20,810 nucleotides of DNA from an uncultured Eubacteriales bacterium (lineage in GTDB: Bacteria; Bacillota; Clostridia; Christensenellales; Pumilibacteraceae). This document shows, in pieces, positions 6,934-13,233 of the stretch; the first letter of the stretch is position 1, and every line of letters begins with the position of its first letter. Position numbers and translations under genes: made by a program. Below the pieces are notes generated by a model. It did not search any database and was not told the origin of the DNA. It saw only the letters and a list, made by a program, of their open reading frames with translations. The DNA is taken from the NCBI GenBank assembly GCA_900543755.1, contig UQSP01000036.1:1-20810 (forward strand), read 5' to 3'.

Positions 6934-8133
6934 TTAATTGATATGAGCGACAAACTCACCTATGCGCTCTACTCCCTTTACGATGTCCTCATCGGATATG
7001 GCGTAAGAAAGTCTGATGTATCCGTCCGCGCCGAAGGACTCGCACGGAATGACGGTGACGTCTTTTTTATCAAGTAATATGTTGGCAAAATCAAGCGCCG
7101 ATTTGATTTTTACGCCGTCATAGCTTTTGCCAATCACTTTTTCCACGCTTACGAATATGTAGAAAGCGCCGTCGGGACGGACGTAGGAAAGCAAAGGAAT
7201 TTCGTCCAGCTTTGCCATGATGAGTTTTCTGCGGCGATCGAAACTTTCGCGCATTTCGCGAAGAAAAGCCTCGCCTTCCTCGTGTTCGTATGCAGACTGG
7301 GCGGCATACTGCGCTATCGTATTGGGATTGGAAGTTGCATGACTCTGCATGCTTGAAATCGCCTTGCTCACGGCGGCGTCGCAAGCGGTAAAGCCTATAC
7401 GCCAGCCCGTCATGGAATAAGTCTTTGAAACGCCGTTGACTATTATCGTCTGGTCTTTTACTTTTTGGGAATAAGCTGCAATCGAATAAACGGGCTTGTC
7501 CGTATAATTAAGCACCTCGTAAATCTCGTCGCTGATTACGGCAATGTCCGTCTTTTCCACCACGCGGGCAAGCGAAACTATTTCCTCTTCGGTATAAACC
7601 GCGCCCGTAGGATTGTTGGGGTTATTGAGAACAAGCGCGCGCGTAGCCGGTGTCAAAGCGGCTTCAAGCTCGGCTGCGGTAAGCTTAAAACCGTTTTCGG
7701 GTTTTGTTTGCACGATTACGGGTACACCGCCCGCAAGCTTTACAAGCTCGGGATAAGTAAGCCAGAAAGGCGCGGGAATTATAACTTCGTCGCCCTCTTC
7801 GATAATAGCTTGCATGGCGTTGAACAAAGCGTGTTTGGCGCCGTTGGAAACAACGATGTTTGCAGGGGAATAATCCAGCCCGTTGTCGCGTTTAAGCTTG
7901 TCGCAAATCACTTTCTTAAGCGTTGCCGTTCCGCTGGCGGGAGTATACTTCGTCAGACCTTTGTCAAGAGCCTCTTTCGCGGCGTTTCTTATATATTCAG
8001 GGGTGTTAAAATCGGGTTCTCCCGCGCCGAAAGATACAACGTCGCGGCCCTCCTTTTTCAGTTTTTTTGCCTTTGCGGTAAGCTCCAGCGTAAGCGATGG
8101 CGTAATTTCAAGTGCGCGCTTAGCTATTTTCAT
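6934..8133 (-). CDS. Aspartate-type aminotransferase (class I, fold type I PLP)
   Basis: This cytosolic PLP enzyme transfers an amino group between an amino acid (probably aspartate) and 2-oxoglutarate. The 399 residues are standard for the AspB/subgroup Ib family. The Schiff-base lysine is K237 in SKTYSMTGWRIG; NNPNNPTG (170-177), SDEIYE (201-206) and SFGAGEPDF (34-42) are intact, and the substrate-carboxylate arginine lies in GYIRLSYA near the C-terminus. AAGGAG lies seven bases before ATG 8133. It is the first gene of a two-gene unit with the DRE-TIM synthase, sharing a promoter that carries a long inverted repeat. The product oxaloacetate would be the co-substrate of a citrate synthase, so the pair is coherent. 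Subgroup Ib enzymes vary in substrate, so aspartate is likely rather than shown. Confidence 0.93.
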   Translation of the reverse strand: MKIAKRALEITPSLTLELTAKAKKLKKEGRDVVSFGAGEPDFNTPEYIRNAAKEALDKGLTKYTPASGTATLKKVICDKLKRDNGLDYSPANIVVSNGAKHALFNAMQAIIEEGDEVIIPAPFWLTYPELVKLAGGVPVIVQTKPENGFKLTAAELEAALTPATRALVLNNPNNPTGAVYTEEEIVSLARVVEKTDIAVISDEIYEVLNYTDKPVYSIAAYSQKVKDQTIIVNGVSKTYSMTGWRIGFTACDAAVSKAISSMQSHATSNPNTIAQYAAQSAYEHEEGEAFLREMRESFDRRRKLIMAKLDEIPLLSYVRPDGAFYIFVSVEKVIGKSYDGVKIKSALDFANILLDKKDVTVIPCESFGADGYIRLSYAISDEDIVKGVERIGEFVAHIN

Positions 8134-8171
8134 TATAGTGCTCCTTAAAAAATATATAGTTTTTCAGTATG

Positions 8172-8200
8172 ATTATACAATATCGTATAGTAAAACGCAA
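8172..8200 (-). promoter_or_regulatory. Promoter of the aminotransferase/synthase operon
   Basis: On the minus strand, -35 TTGCGT (8200-8195) and -10 TATAAT (8177-8172) are 17 bp apart. The -10 is preceded by TTG as in two other promoters here. Predicted start near 8165 leaves a leader of about 32 nt containing the AAGGAG site. Confidence 0.62.
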
Positions 8201-8217
8201 TCTTTTTTACTATACGA
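8183..8217. promoter_or_regulatory. 13-bp inverted repeat over the -35 box (operator candidate)
   Basis: TCGTATAGTAAAA (8183-8195) and its exact reverse complement TTTTACTATACGA (8205-8217) are separated by nine bases. The centre covers the -35 hexamer, and the left arm fills the promoter spacer. A dimeric repressor bound here would block RNA polymerase, so feedback control of the two metabolic genes is plausible. It could instead form an AT-rich hairpin followed by AATTTTTTT on the plus strand, but no plus-strand gene ends there. No cognate regulator is recognised nearby. Confidence 0.62.
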
Positions 8218-8416
8218 ATTTTTTTGTCGTAACTTTTGAAAAAATCAGACAAAAAAGTTTTTTTCGCCTTTTTTTATCAAACTGAACGTGTTTTCCTTAA
8301 TTAAACGAAAAGTTACGGTTTTTTTGCATGTTTTCTTACGAATAAATTTTTTTCGCTTTTCGGCGGCCGCCGACGCGTTTTTTTAATAACGGTTGTGTCG
8401 AACGCTTTTTTCTCTA

Positions 8417-8528
8417 TTAAAATCAGACGGAATCCTTTGTTTCTGATTAAAACTACCTATAATTAAATAAATTTTTCATTTGCCCGCGTGGCGGAATGTC
8501 AGACGAACAGGACTTAAAATCAGACGGA
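8417..8528 (+). repeat. Pair of 15-bp direct repeats flanking the tRNA-like fragment
   Basis: TTAAAATCAGACGGA occurs at 8417-8431 and again at 8514-8528, a period of 97 bp. The second copy covers the anticodon region of the tRNA-Leu-like fragment, so the first may be a copy of that tRNA segment. Such short direct repeats can be att-core or deletion scars, but no integrase is in the window. Confidence 0.5.
8458..8463 (+). promoter_or_regulatory. Possible -10 element before the tRNA-Leu-like fragment
   Basis: A perfect TATAAT on the plus strand ends 18 bp before the tRNA-like 5' end, the spacing expected for a tRNA gene promoter. The best -35, TTGTTT (8437-8442), is only 15 bp away, so the promoter would be suboptimal. 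Confidence 0.35.
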
Positions 8529-8534
8529 GCGACG
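8482..8534 (+). pseudogene. tRNA-Leu (UAA) 5'-half fragment
   Basis: The segment starts GCCCGCGTGGCGGAATG, a typical tRNA-Leu acceptor strand and D-arm, continues CAGACG and reaches CTTAAAA, the anticodon loop for UAA. The next bases, TCAGACGGAGCGACG, only partly match what is needed: the anticodon stem CAGGA/TCAGA pairs at two of five positions, while CGGAGCGACG resembles the start of the long variable arm. There is no GGTTCGA T-arm and no complementary 3' acceptor strand before the hairpin at 8544. It is therefore a broken tRNA gene or a tRNA-derived fragment, perhaps left by an element that recombined in the anticodon region. Confidence 0.58.
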
Positions 8535-8540
8535 CTTATA

Positions 8541-8580
8541 AAAAAAGCAGAGAATAAAACTCATCGCTATTCTCCGCTTT
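8541..8580 (-). terminator. Terminator hairpin downstream of mgtC
   Basis: AAAGC-A-GAGAATA (8544-8556) pairs with TATTCTC-C-GCTTT (8568-8580): twelve pairs and one A/C mismatch around an 11-base loop. On the minus strand the stem is followed directly by a T-run (GCTTTTTTTAT), as in an intrinsic terminator. It lies about 170 bp past the mgtC stop. In the plus direction it closes the tRNA-like fragment but lacks a T-run. Confidence 0.6.
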
Positions 8581-8752
8581 AATGAAAACACTCTTTAATA
8601 TAAACTTTACTCTTTTATGCGTGCATTAAAAACAATTAAAGTTTTAATCCGCGCCGAAATCCAAATTAGATTTTAACCCGCAAACCGTTATTTTACAACA
8701 CCTGACCGTTAAATACGGATAAAGCGCGAATACTTGTCCGCAAAAAGCAACT

Positions 8753-9442
8753 TTACCACTCTTCTTCGAAATACTCCATCGCAAGAATAAAGTCGTTTTC
8801 TTCCATAATCTGCTGCCAGTGGTTGTCGCCGGGAATCAAAGTCGTACGCAACAATACGGTGCCCGTCTTTTGTCCGTCGGTTTTTTGAATACGCATGCGG
8901 GAAATGCTGGCGGTGTTGAAAATTTCCTTTATTTTATCCAGAGCCCCCGACGTAAACACGAATTGAACCTGTATCTGATGTATTCCTTTTGCGGCAAAAA
9001 GCTTAATGGGAAGATGCAGAAACAAATGGACGCAAACTATAATCACCGTGGCGACCGCGCCCACTATATACATAACGTTTCCGCCTGCGCCTATCGCCAT
9101 GCCCACGCCCGCAGTAGCCCATATTCCCGCCGCAGTGGTAAGCCCGTGAAGCGTACCTTTGGAGTATACTATCATTCCCGTACCCAGAAAACCTATGCCG
9201 GAAACTATCTGAGCCGCCACCCTTGCGCCGTCGTATTTACCCGTTGCCTCCCAAAAGGCGTATTTGGATATAATCATCATAAGACATGCGCCCAAAGCAA
9301 CTATCGTATGAGTGCGTATGCCTGCTTCTTTAGATCGGGTCTTACGCTCGAAACCTATTACAAAACCGCAAACGGCGGCAATAATAATCCTTATAATGTA
9401 ATTGACGGGTTCAGGCAAAGAACCAAGTATGTCCTGCGACAT
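8753..9442 (-). CDS. MgtC/SapB family membrane protein
   Basis: The product is an inner-membrane protein with a hydrophobic N-terminal domain and a soluble C-terminal domain. Family motifs are GFVIGFERK, IRTHTIVALGA, RVAAQIVSGIGFLGTG and GLTTAAGIWATAGVGMAIG, with four or five membrane segments in residues 10-150. The C-terminal 80 residues are ACT-like in outline (HQIQVQFVF, ending in MEYFEEEW). MgtC proteins are linked to magnesium-limited growth and, in some bacteria, to modulation of ATP synthase or magnesium transport; the role here is unknown. A longer frame opens at ATG 9463, but the only good ribosome site, GGAGG, lies inside it, so I chose ATG 9442 (229 residues), with 14-base spacing that is somewhat long. 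It is a single gene with its own promoter and terminator. Confidence 0.92.
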   Translation of the reverse strand: MSQDILGSLPEPVNYIIRIIIAAVCGFVIGFERKTRSKEAGIRTHTIVALGACLMMIISKYAFWEATGKYDGARVAAQIVSGIGFLGTGMIVYSKGTLHGLTTAAGIWATAGVGMAIGAGGNVMYIVGAVATVIIVCVHLFLHLPIKLFAAKGIHQIQVQFVFTSGALDKIKEIFNTASISRMRIQKTDGQKTGTVLLRTTLIPGDNHWQQIMEENDFILAMEYFEEEW

Positions 9443-9478
9443 TTTTGTAATATAAACCTCCATATCTTATAGATATAT

Positions 9479-9507
9479 ATTATACATAAACGGTCAAAAA
9501 AAATCAA
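9479..9507 (-). promoter_or_regulatory. Promoter of the mgtC-like gene
   Basis: On the minus strand, -35 TTGATT (9507-9502) and -10 TATAAT (9484-9479) are 17 bp apart, with TG just before the -10. Predicted start near 9472 is only about 9 bases before ATG 9463, which supports the downstream ATG 9442 (leader about 30 nt containing GGAGG). Confidence 0.65.
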
Positions 9508-9581
9508 GTTATTACAAGCGTGATTTTACAAAAACTTTACAATTCCTTTACAAAAATTTTGCAAAAGGTTACGCTTTCCAT

Positions 9582-9649
9582 TTTTATATGCAGGTTAAGA
9601 ATAAAACGTTACAAATTTTATATGCAGGTTAAGAATAAAACGTTACAAA
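9582..9649. repeat. Exact 34-bp tandem duplication
   Basis: Two identical adjacent copies, 9582-9615 and 9616-9649, each beginning TTTTATATGCAGGTTAAG and ending CGTTACAAA. There is no spacer and no further copy, so it is not a CRISPR. It is either a recent slippage duplication or a doubled protein-binding site roughly 75-140 bp upstream of the mgtC -35. Confidence 0.93.
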
Positions 9650-9694
9650 ACTCTTCCTGAAAACCTGCAAAATGCTTGTATATTTGAAAAAAAT

Positions 9695-9719
9695 CCGTAA
9701 AAAAATTACTTTTTTACGG
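9695..9719. repeat. Perfect 10-bp stem-loop
   Basis: CCGTAAAAAA (9695-9704) pairs exactly with TTTTTTACGG (9710-9719) around ATTAC. Neither side has a clean trailing T-run outside the stem, though the stem itself is T-rich. It could be a weak bidirectional terminator for transcription leaving the propeller-AraC gene. Confidence 0.45.
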
Positions 9720-9979
9720 CTGTTCAAAAAAACAACTTCCATATTTTTCCTTAAAAATTAATGCGCTTATCTAAAAGTAAATGCCATAATCAACTTGGAG
9801 AAAATTTATCGGATTAAGTAAAAATTCCTTTACGCCGAATCGCAAAGGAATATGTAAACTTTTTAATAGCAAGCAAGGAAAATAACTTATTGACAAATGA
9901 TAAAGTTTGAAAATTAAAAAACTATTGTTTAACATTTTTCCGCACGCAATAGTAGTTGCAAAAAATTGCGGACGAAAGC

Positions 9980-10009
9980 AAAAGGTAATACCAACGATTT
10001 TTACCTTTT
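9980..10009 (-). terminator. Stem-loop overlapping the propeller-AraC stop codon
   Basis: AAAAGGTAA (9980-9988) pairs exactly with TTACCTTTT (10001-10009); the stop codon TAA (10003-10001) is in the stem. On the minus strand the stem ends in TTTT and then GCTTTCG, so the T-tract is short. Candidate weak terminator or 3'-end stabiliser. Confidence 0.4.
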
Positions 10010-11719
10010 AGCTCGGCTGTTAAGCTTTCTGTAAGCGGAAGGAGTTATGCCTTCCTGTTTTTTAAACCATTTGGAAAAATAATCGGTATCCGCAAATCCC
10101 ACTTCCATGCAAACGGAAAGCAGACTGCGGTCGGTTTCCACAAGCAATTTTTTTGCTTTGGCGGCTTTAAGAAAATTAATATATTTAACTATTGCGGTGC
10201 CCGTGATTTTTTTGAACAAGTGACACATGTAAAATTTGGAAATTCCGAGATTTGCGGAAAGAAAATCCAAATCAAGATCGGGATTTTTGATGTTTTGCTC
10301 CGCGGCTTTCCTGATTCGCTCCGCAACGGCGGCATAAAACGCCTCGTAGCCTTCACTTTCCGCCGCCGCCATCAAAGAAATTATTTTGTTTATAGCCACT
10401 ACTTTTCCGACCGCGTCGGCTTTAGCCTCCTCGCTTTCCAGGTAAGCGCAGTTTTTATCAAGCTCCAAACGGTCCGCGGCGCTTAAAGCAAGACAGCATT
10501 TACCGTAATCGCGGAAGATTTTGTCCAGAATTTCGCTGCCGTTGTTTTTTTGGGCAAGTACTCGCGCATAATCTTCTTTTCCGCAGTCGCCGTATTCGGC
10601 AAAAGGATTTTTATCCTCGCCTTCATACTCACCCAGCTTGTCGATGACCGTTTTAAGACGGCTGCCTTCGGTCACTATTTCCCCCGCTAAAATATCTTCC
10701 TCGGTTATTTTTGCCATCAGAATTTCTCTTGCCTTACCGAGACAGTCCTTCAGCCTCTTTAAAAACGCGCCGCGCTCGCGGTCGTAAACGATATAGATAA
10801 AGCCGTCCTCACCCTCCGCGCAGTCGGGGTAGGAAACCTCGCTGCGCTCGTCCAGCGTCAGAAAGCCTTTCCACGTCCTGCCGTCGTCTTCGCTGAGCAT
10901 GGCGGTAAGATTGTTTCTTCCCGTAAAATTATGATGATTGACTAAAAGGAGCCTTCCCGATTTTAGTCTGCCGATGAAAAACCTGGAATCAGGCCCCTTC
11001 AGTCCGCTGTTGACAGGTTCTGTCCAGCTGCATCCCCCGTCGAACGACCGCGAACAGGCGATGCCGTAATGTGTGCGAATATACATCGCGATAGAGCCGT
11101 CCGTCATTTCGACAAGCATATGTTCGTCAAAGCTGCGGTCTTTTGCCGCCGTGCCGCCGATTTTTTTGAATGTTTTGCCGTTGTCCACGCTTTTATATAC
11201 GAAAGCTTTGCGGTCCCGCTGATTGCTTTTTACGTCGCGCAAAGAAAAAACCTGCTTATCCCACACCGCTAAAGGGAAAAGCCATTCTCCGGAAGACAGA
11301 ACCACGGGTTTATTGAGCATAACGTCGTGTCCTATCATAAAAGGCTTGCTCCACTTTATTTCGTCCGCGTCGGGGTCGGAAGCGATTACCGCATACACGG
11401 CGTGCTCGGGCATTACGCTGAAAATCCACCACAGCCTTTTAAGCGGATCCACCCATAAACACGGGTCGTAAGTCCTGTAATTTTCGCCCGCGTATACGGA
11501 CGCGATAACGTCGCTCCACACGCCGCCGTCGCACTTTTTAAGAACGCAGTAATTGCCAAGCTGTTCCTTTATTCCGCCGCTGTAAAACGTGCAGAAAATT
11601 CTGCCGCGTTCAGTCACGGCGACGGAGGGAATCCCCTGCCACAAACGAAAGCGAGCGCCGAATCGCATTAAATCGAGTTTATCCGTTATAATCATCGATG
11701 AAATCTGCGCATCAGTCAT
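10001..11719 (-). CDS. Sialidase-like beta-propeller fused to AraC-type DNA-binding domain
   Basis: The 572-residue product has two parts. Residues about 20-340 are a sialidase/BNR-type propeller with three Asp boxes (SVDNGKTF 176-183, SFDGGCSW 225-232, SEDDGRTW 276-283) and family blocks YDPCLWVDPLKRLWW, MLNKPVVLSSGEWLFPLAVW and FDEHMLVEMTDG...RTHYGI. Residues about 465-570 are an AraC two-helix-turn-helix domain (LDFLSANLGISKFYMCHLFKK, then VCMEVGFADTDYFSKWFKK and GITPSAYRK). A helical linker joins them. There is no signal peptide or membrane segment, so the propeller is cytosolic and probably senses, or cleaves, an imported glycan while the C-terminus binds DNA. GGGAG precedes ATG 11719. 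It is a single gene with its own promoter, back to back with gluQ. Targets are not evident; the GH43 cluster about 2 kb beyond gluQ is a candidate. Confidence 0.9.
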   Translation of the reverse strand: MTDAQISSMIITDKLDLMRFGARFRLWQGIPSVAVTERGRIFCTFYSGGIKEQLGNYCVLKKCDGGVWSDVIASVYAGENYRTYDPCLWVDPLKRLWWIFSVMPEHAVYAVIASDPDADEIKWSKPFMIGHDVMLNKPVVLSSGEWLFPLAVWDKQVFSLRDVKSNQRDRKAFVYKSVDNGKTFKKIGGTAAKDRSFDEHMLVEMTDGSIAMYIRTHYGIACSRSFDGGCSWTEPVNSGLKGPDSRFFIGRLKSGRLLLVNHHNFTGRNNLTAMLSEDDGRTWKGFLTLDERSEVSYPDCAEGEDGFIYIVYDRERGAFLKRLKDCLGKAREILMAKITEEDILAGEIVTEGSRLKTVIDKLGEYEGEDKNPFAEYGDCGKEDYARVLAQKNNGSEILDKIFRDYGKCCLALSAADRLELDKNCAYLESEEAKADAVGKVVAINKIISLMAAAESEGYEAFYAAVAERIRKAAEQNIKNPDLDLDFLSANLGISKFYMCHLFKKITGTAIVKYINFLKAAKAKKLLVETDRSLLSVCMEVGFADTDYFSKWFKKQEGITPSAYRKLNSRAKR

Positions 11720-11754
11720 TTCCCTTTTCTCCCGTAAAATGTTTCGATAATCCG

Positions 11755-11783
11755 ATTATACAATACGAATTAATTGTAAACAA
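11755..11783 (-). promoter_or_regulatory. Promoter of the propeller-AraC gene
   Basis: On the minus strand, -35 TTGTTT (11783-11778) and -10 TATAAT (11760-11755) are separated by 17 bp, with TTG before the -10 as in the aminotransferase and P-loop promoters. Predicted start near 11748 leaves a leader of about 29 nt. Confidence 0.55.
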
Positions 11784-11832
11784 GATTTTTCTTGCTTTTT
11801 AAGACTGAAAATTGCCGACATCGCGATAATTG

Positions 11833-11862
11833 TTGACCTTGCACGTAAAAAAGCGTTATAAT
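11833..11862 (+). promoter_or_regulatory. Promoter of gluQ
   Basis: On the plus strand, TTGACC (11833-11838) and TATAAT (11857-11862) are 18 bp apart, the best -35/-10 pair in the window. The -10 ends six bases before the gluQ ATG, so the usual 6-8 base distance puts the transcription start at or beside the A of ATG 11869. Confidence 0.7.
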
Positions 11863-11868
11863 CGGGTT

Positions 11869-12795
11869 ATGGAATCTGCCGATAAAAGTCAAATCGTAAC
11901 GGGAAGGTTTGCGCCTACCCCGTCGGGGAGAATGCATCTCGGTAATATTTTTACCGCGATGATAGCCTACTTAAGCGCAAAATCGCAAAAAGGCAATTTT
12001 TTACTGAGAATCGAAGACCTCGACAAACTTCGCTGCCCCTCTTCCGCGGCAGAAAAAATCATAGACGACCTTAAATGGTTCGGGTTTTCTTTCGACGGCG
12101 AAATTGTTTATCAAAGCAAGCGCACCGCCGTTTACGAGCACGAAACCGATAAACTGAAACAAGCGGGTCTTGTTTACCCGTGTTACTGCTCCCGCGCGCA
12201 GCTGCATGCCGCTACCGCACCGCACGGAGATACGCCCGTTTACAACGGCAGATGCCGCGCGCTTAAAGAATCAGAACGTCCCGACAAGCCCCCGTGCTTA
12301 AGAGTAATAGTCCTAGGCGAAACGATTGCTTTCACTGACGGAATCATGGGAGACTACTCCCAGAATCTGAAAACCGAATGCGGCGATTTCATCATAAGAC
12401 GGTCGGACGGAGTTTACGCTTATCAGCTTGCGGTAGCCGCAGACGACGCCCTTCAGGACGTGACCGAAGTAGTGCGCGGCCGCGACCTTATCTCTTCCTC
12501 TCCAAGGCAAATCTATTTGTTCAATACTTTGGGCTACAAGCCGCCGAAATTTCTGCACGTTCCGCTTATCACCGACAAAAACGGCGAAAGGCTGTCAAAA
12601 CGCGAAGGAAAATCCAACCTTGAGTATATAAGAAGCGCGTTTTCTTCACCCGAGCCGATAATCGGTATGCTGGCGTATAACGCGGGGCTTATAGCAAAAT
12701 ACGCCCCCGTTAATCTTAAACGTCTTACCGATATTTTCGACGTTTCCCTTTTGCCGAAAAAAGACATTGCGCTTGACCCGTGCGGTCTTTTCTGA
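11869..12795 (+). CDS. gluQ: Glutamyl-Q tRNA(Asp) synthetase
   Basis: This paralogue of the GluRS catalytic core attaches glutamate to queuosine at position 34 of tRNA-Asp. The 308 residues lack the GluRS anticodon-binding half, as expected. Motifs are GRFAPTPSGRMHLGN (HIGH-type), RIEDLD, zinc ligands CYC with YNGRC downstream, DDALQDVTEVVRGRDL, and the KMSKS-type loop RLSKREG. A longer frame from TTG 11830 would start upstream of and run through the promoter -35, so ATG 11869 is preferred. No Shine-Dalgarno precedes it (bases 11863-11868 are CGGGTT), which fits leaderless translation. It is the only plus-strand gene here, and no dksA or queuosine genes adjoin it. Some internal insertions and a short C-terminus are unremarkable. 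Confidence 0.92.
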   Translation: MESADKSQIVTGRFAPTPSGRMHLGNIFTAMIAYLSAKSQKGNFLLRIEDLDKLRCPSSAAEKIIDDLKWFGFSFDGEIVYQSKRTAVYEHETDKLKQAGLVYPCYCSRAQLHAATAPHGDTPVYNGRCRALKESERPDKPPCLRVIVLGETIAFTDGIMGDYSQNLKTECGDFIIRRSDGVYAYQLAVAADDALQDVTEVVRGRDLISSSPRQIYLFNTLGYKPPKFLHVPLITDKNGERLSKREGKSNLEYIRSAFSSPEPIIGMLAYNAGLIAKYAPVNLKRLTDIFDVSLLPKKDIALDPCGLF

Positions 12796-12922
12796 ATTTA
12801 ACGTTAAACTTAATATAAGGCAATAACTTAAGGCGTTATTCGCAGCGGTTTTAAAAAAACTCAAACAATGTTTTTTTGGGGAAGAAAAACTTTTTCCTAT
12901 CCATGGCTTTATAATATAATCT

Positions 12923-13063
12923 TTCCTTATTTACTTTCAAAAACCTGTAAAACGGTTTACAATGACGACCGATAATTTTCTAAGAGGCGCCGAAAGTTTA
13001 TACAAAATTTAAGCTTCGAATTATTCGGGACTGAGTTCGTTACCTTAACGGACTCGGTTTTTT
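12923..13063 (+). ncRNA. Candidate small RNA (or gluQ 3' UTR)
   Basis: TATAATATAAT at 12910-12920 could start a transcript near 12923-12927 that would end at the strong terminator 13030-13063, giving an RNA of about 140 nt. No good -35 is visible 17 bp upstream, and no known RNA family is recognised. The alternative is simply a long gluQ 3' untranslated region of about 270 nt. Confidence 0.22.
13030..13063 (+). terminator. Strong intrinsic terminator (plus strand)
   Basis: ACTGAGTTCGTTA (13030-13042) pairs with TAACGGACTCGGT (13046-13058) over 13 pairs including two G-T wobbles, with a CCT loop, followed by TTTTTTATTT. It is the first clear terminator after gluQ, 235 bp past its stop. Confidence 0.85.
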
Positions 13064-13179
13064 ATTTAATTTTTATTTTTTAAAAATCCAAAACAGAAAA
13101 TTCTGCTTAGCCTGATTTTTATATATACTTTCATTCAAACTATTTATAAAAAATAATACCGATTGTTTTTATAAGGCGG

Positions 13180-13217
13180 AAACAAACCGAGATAAAAAAA
13201 ACCTTTATCGTTTGTTT
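13180..13217. repeat. Bulged stem-loop between the two terminators
   Basis: AAACAAAC (13180-13187) and GATAAA (13191-13196) pair with TTTATC (13204-13209) and GTTTGTTT (13210-13217), leaving a CGA bulge. It lacks a clear T-run and may be a secondary element behind the main minus-strand terminator. Confidence 0.4.
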
Positions 13218-13233
13218 AACTTTACGGAACGAG

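Larger units (their letters stand above)
8134..8752. other. 619-bp intergenic region: promoter, operator, tRNA fragment, hairpin
   Basis: AT-rich spacer between mgtC and the aminotransferase gene with no convincing protein-coding frame. It holds the aminotransferase promoter and operator-like inverted repeat (8172-8217), a tRNA-Leu-like 5' fragment (8482-8534), a pair of 15-bp direct repeats (8417, 8514) and a minus-strand terminator hairpin (8544-8580). AAAATCAGAC occurs three times (8241, 8419, 8516). I see nothing interpretable in 8250-8410 or 8590-8752. Confidence 0.6.
9508..9979. other. Intergenic region without genes
   Basis: Very AT-rich spacer between mgtC and the propeller-AraC gene. 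It contains the 34-bp tandem duplication (9582-9649) and a perfect hairpin (9695-9719). TGCAGGTT occurs twice in the duplication (9589, 9623) and once inverted as AACCTGCA (9662-9669). No open frame of note on either strand; nothing else recognised in 9720-9979. Confidence 0.55.

Noticed and set aside
8482..8580. Intact tRNA-Leu gene
   Set aside because: The 5' half is tRNA-like, but the T-arm and the 3' strand pairing with GCCCGCG are missing, and the anticodon stem is mismatched.
9443..9463. Longer mgtC start at ATG 9463
   Set aside because: It lies about 9 bases from the predicted transcription start and the GGAGG site is downstream of it.
9582..9649. CRISPR array
   Set aside because: Only two directly adjoining copies with no spacer and no cas genes.
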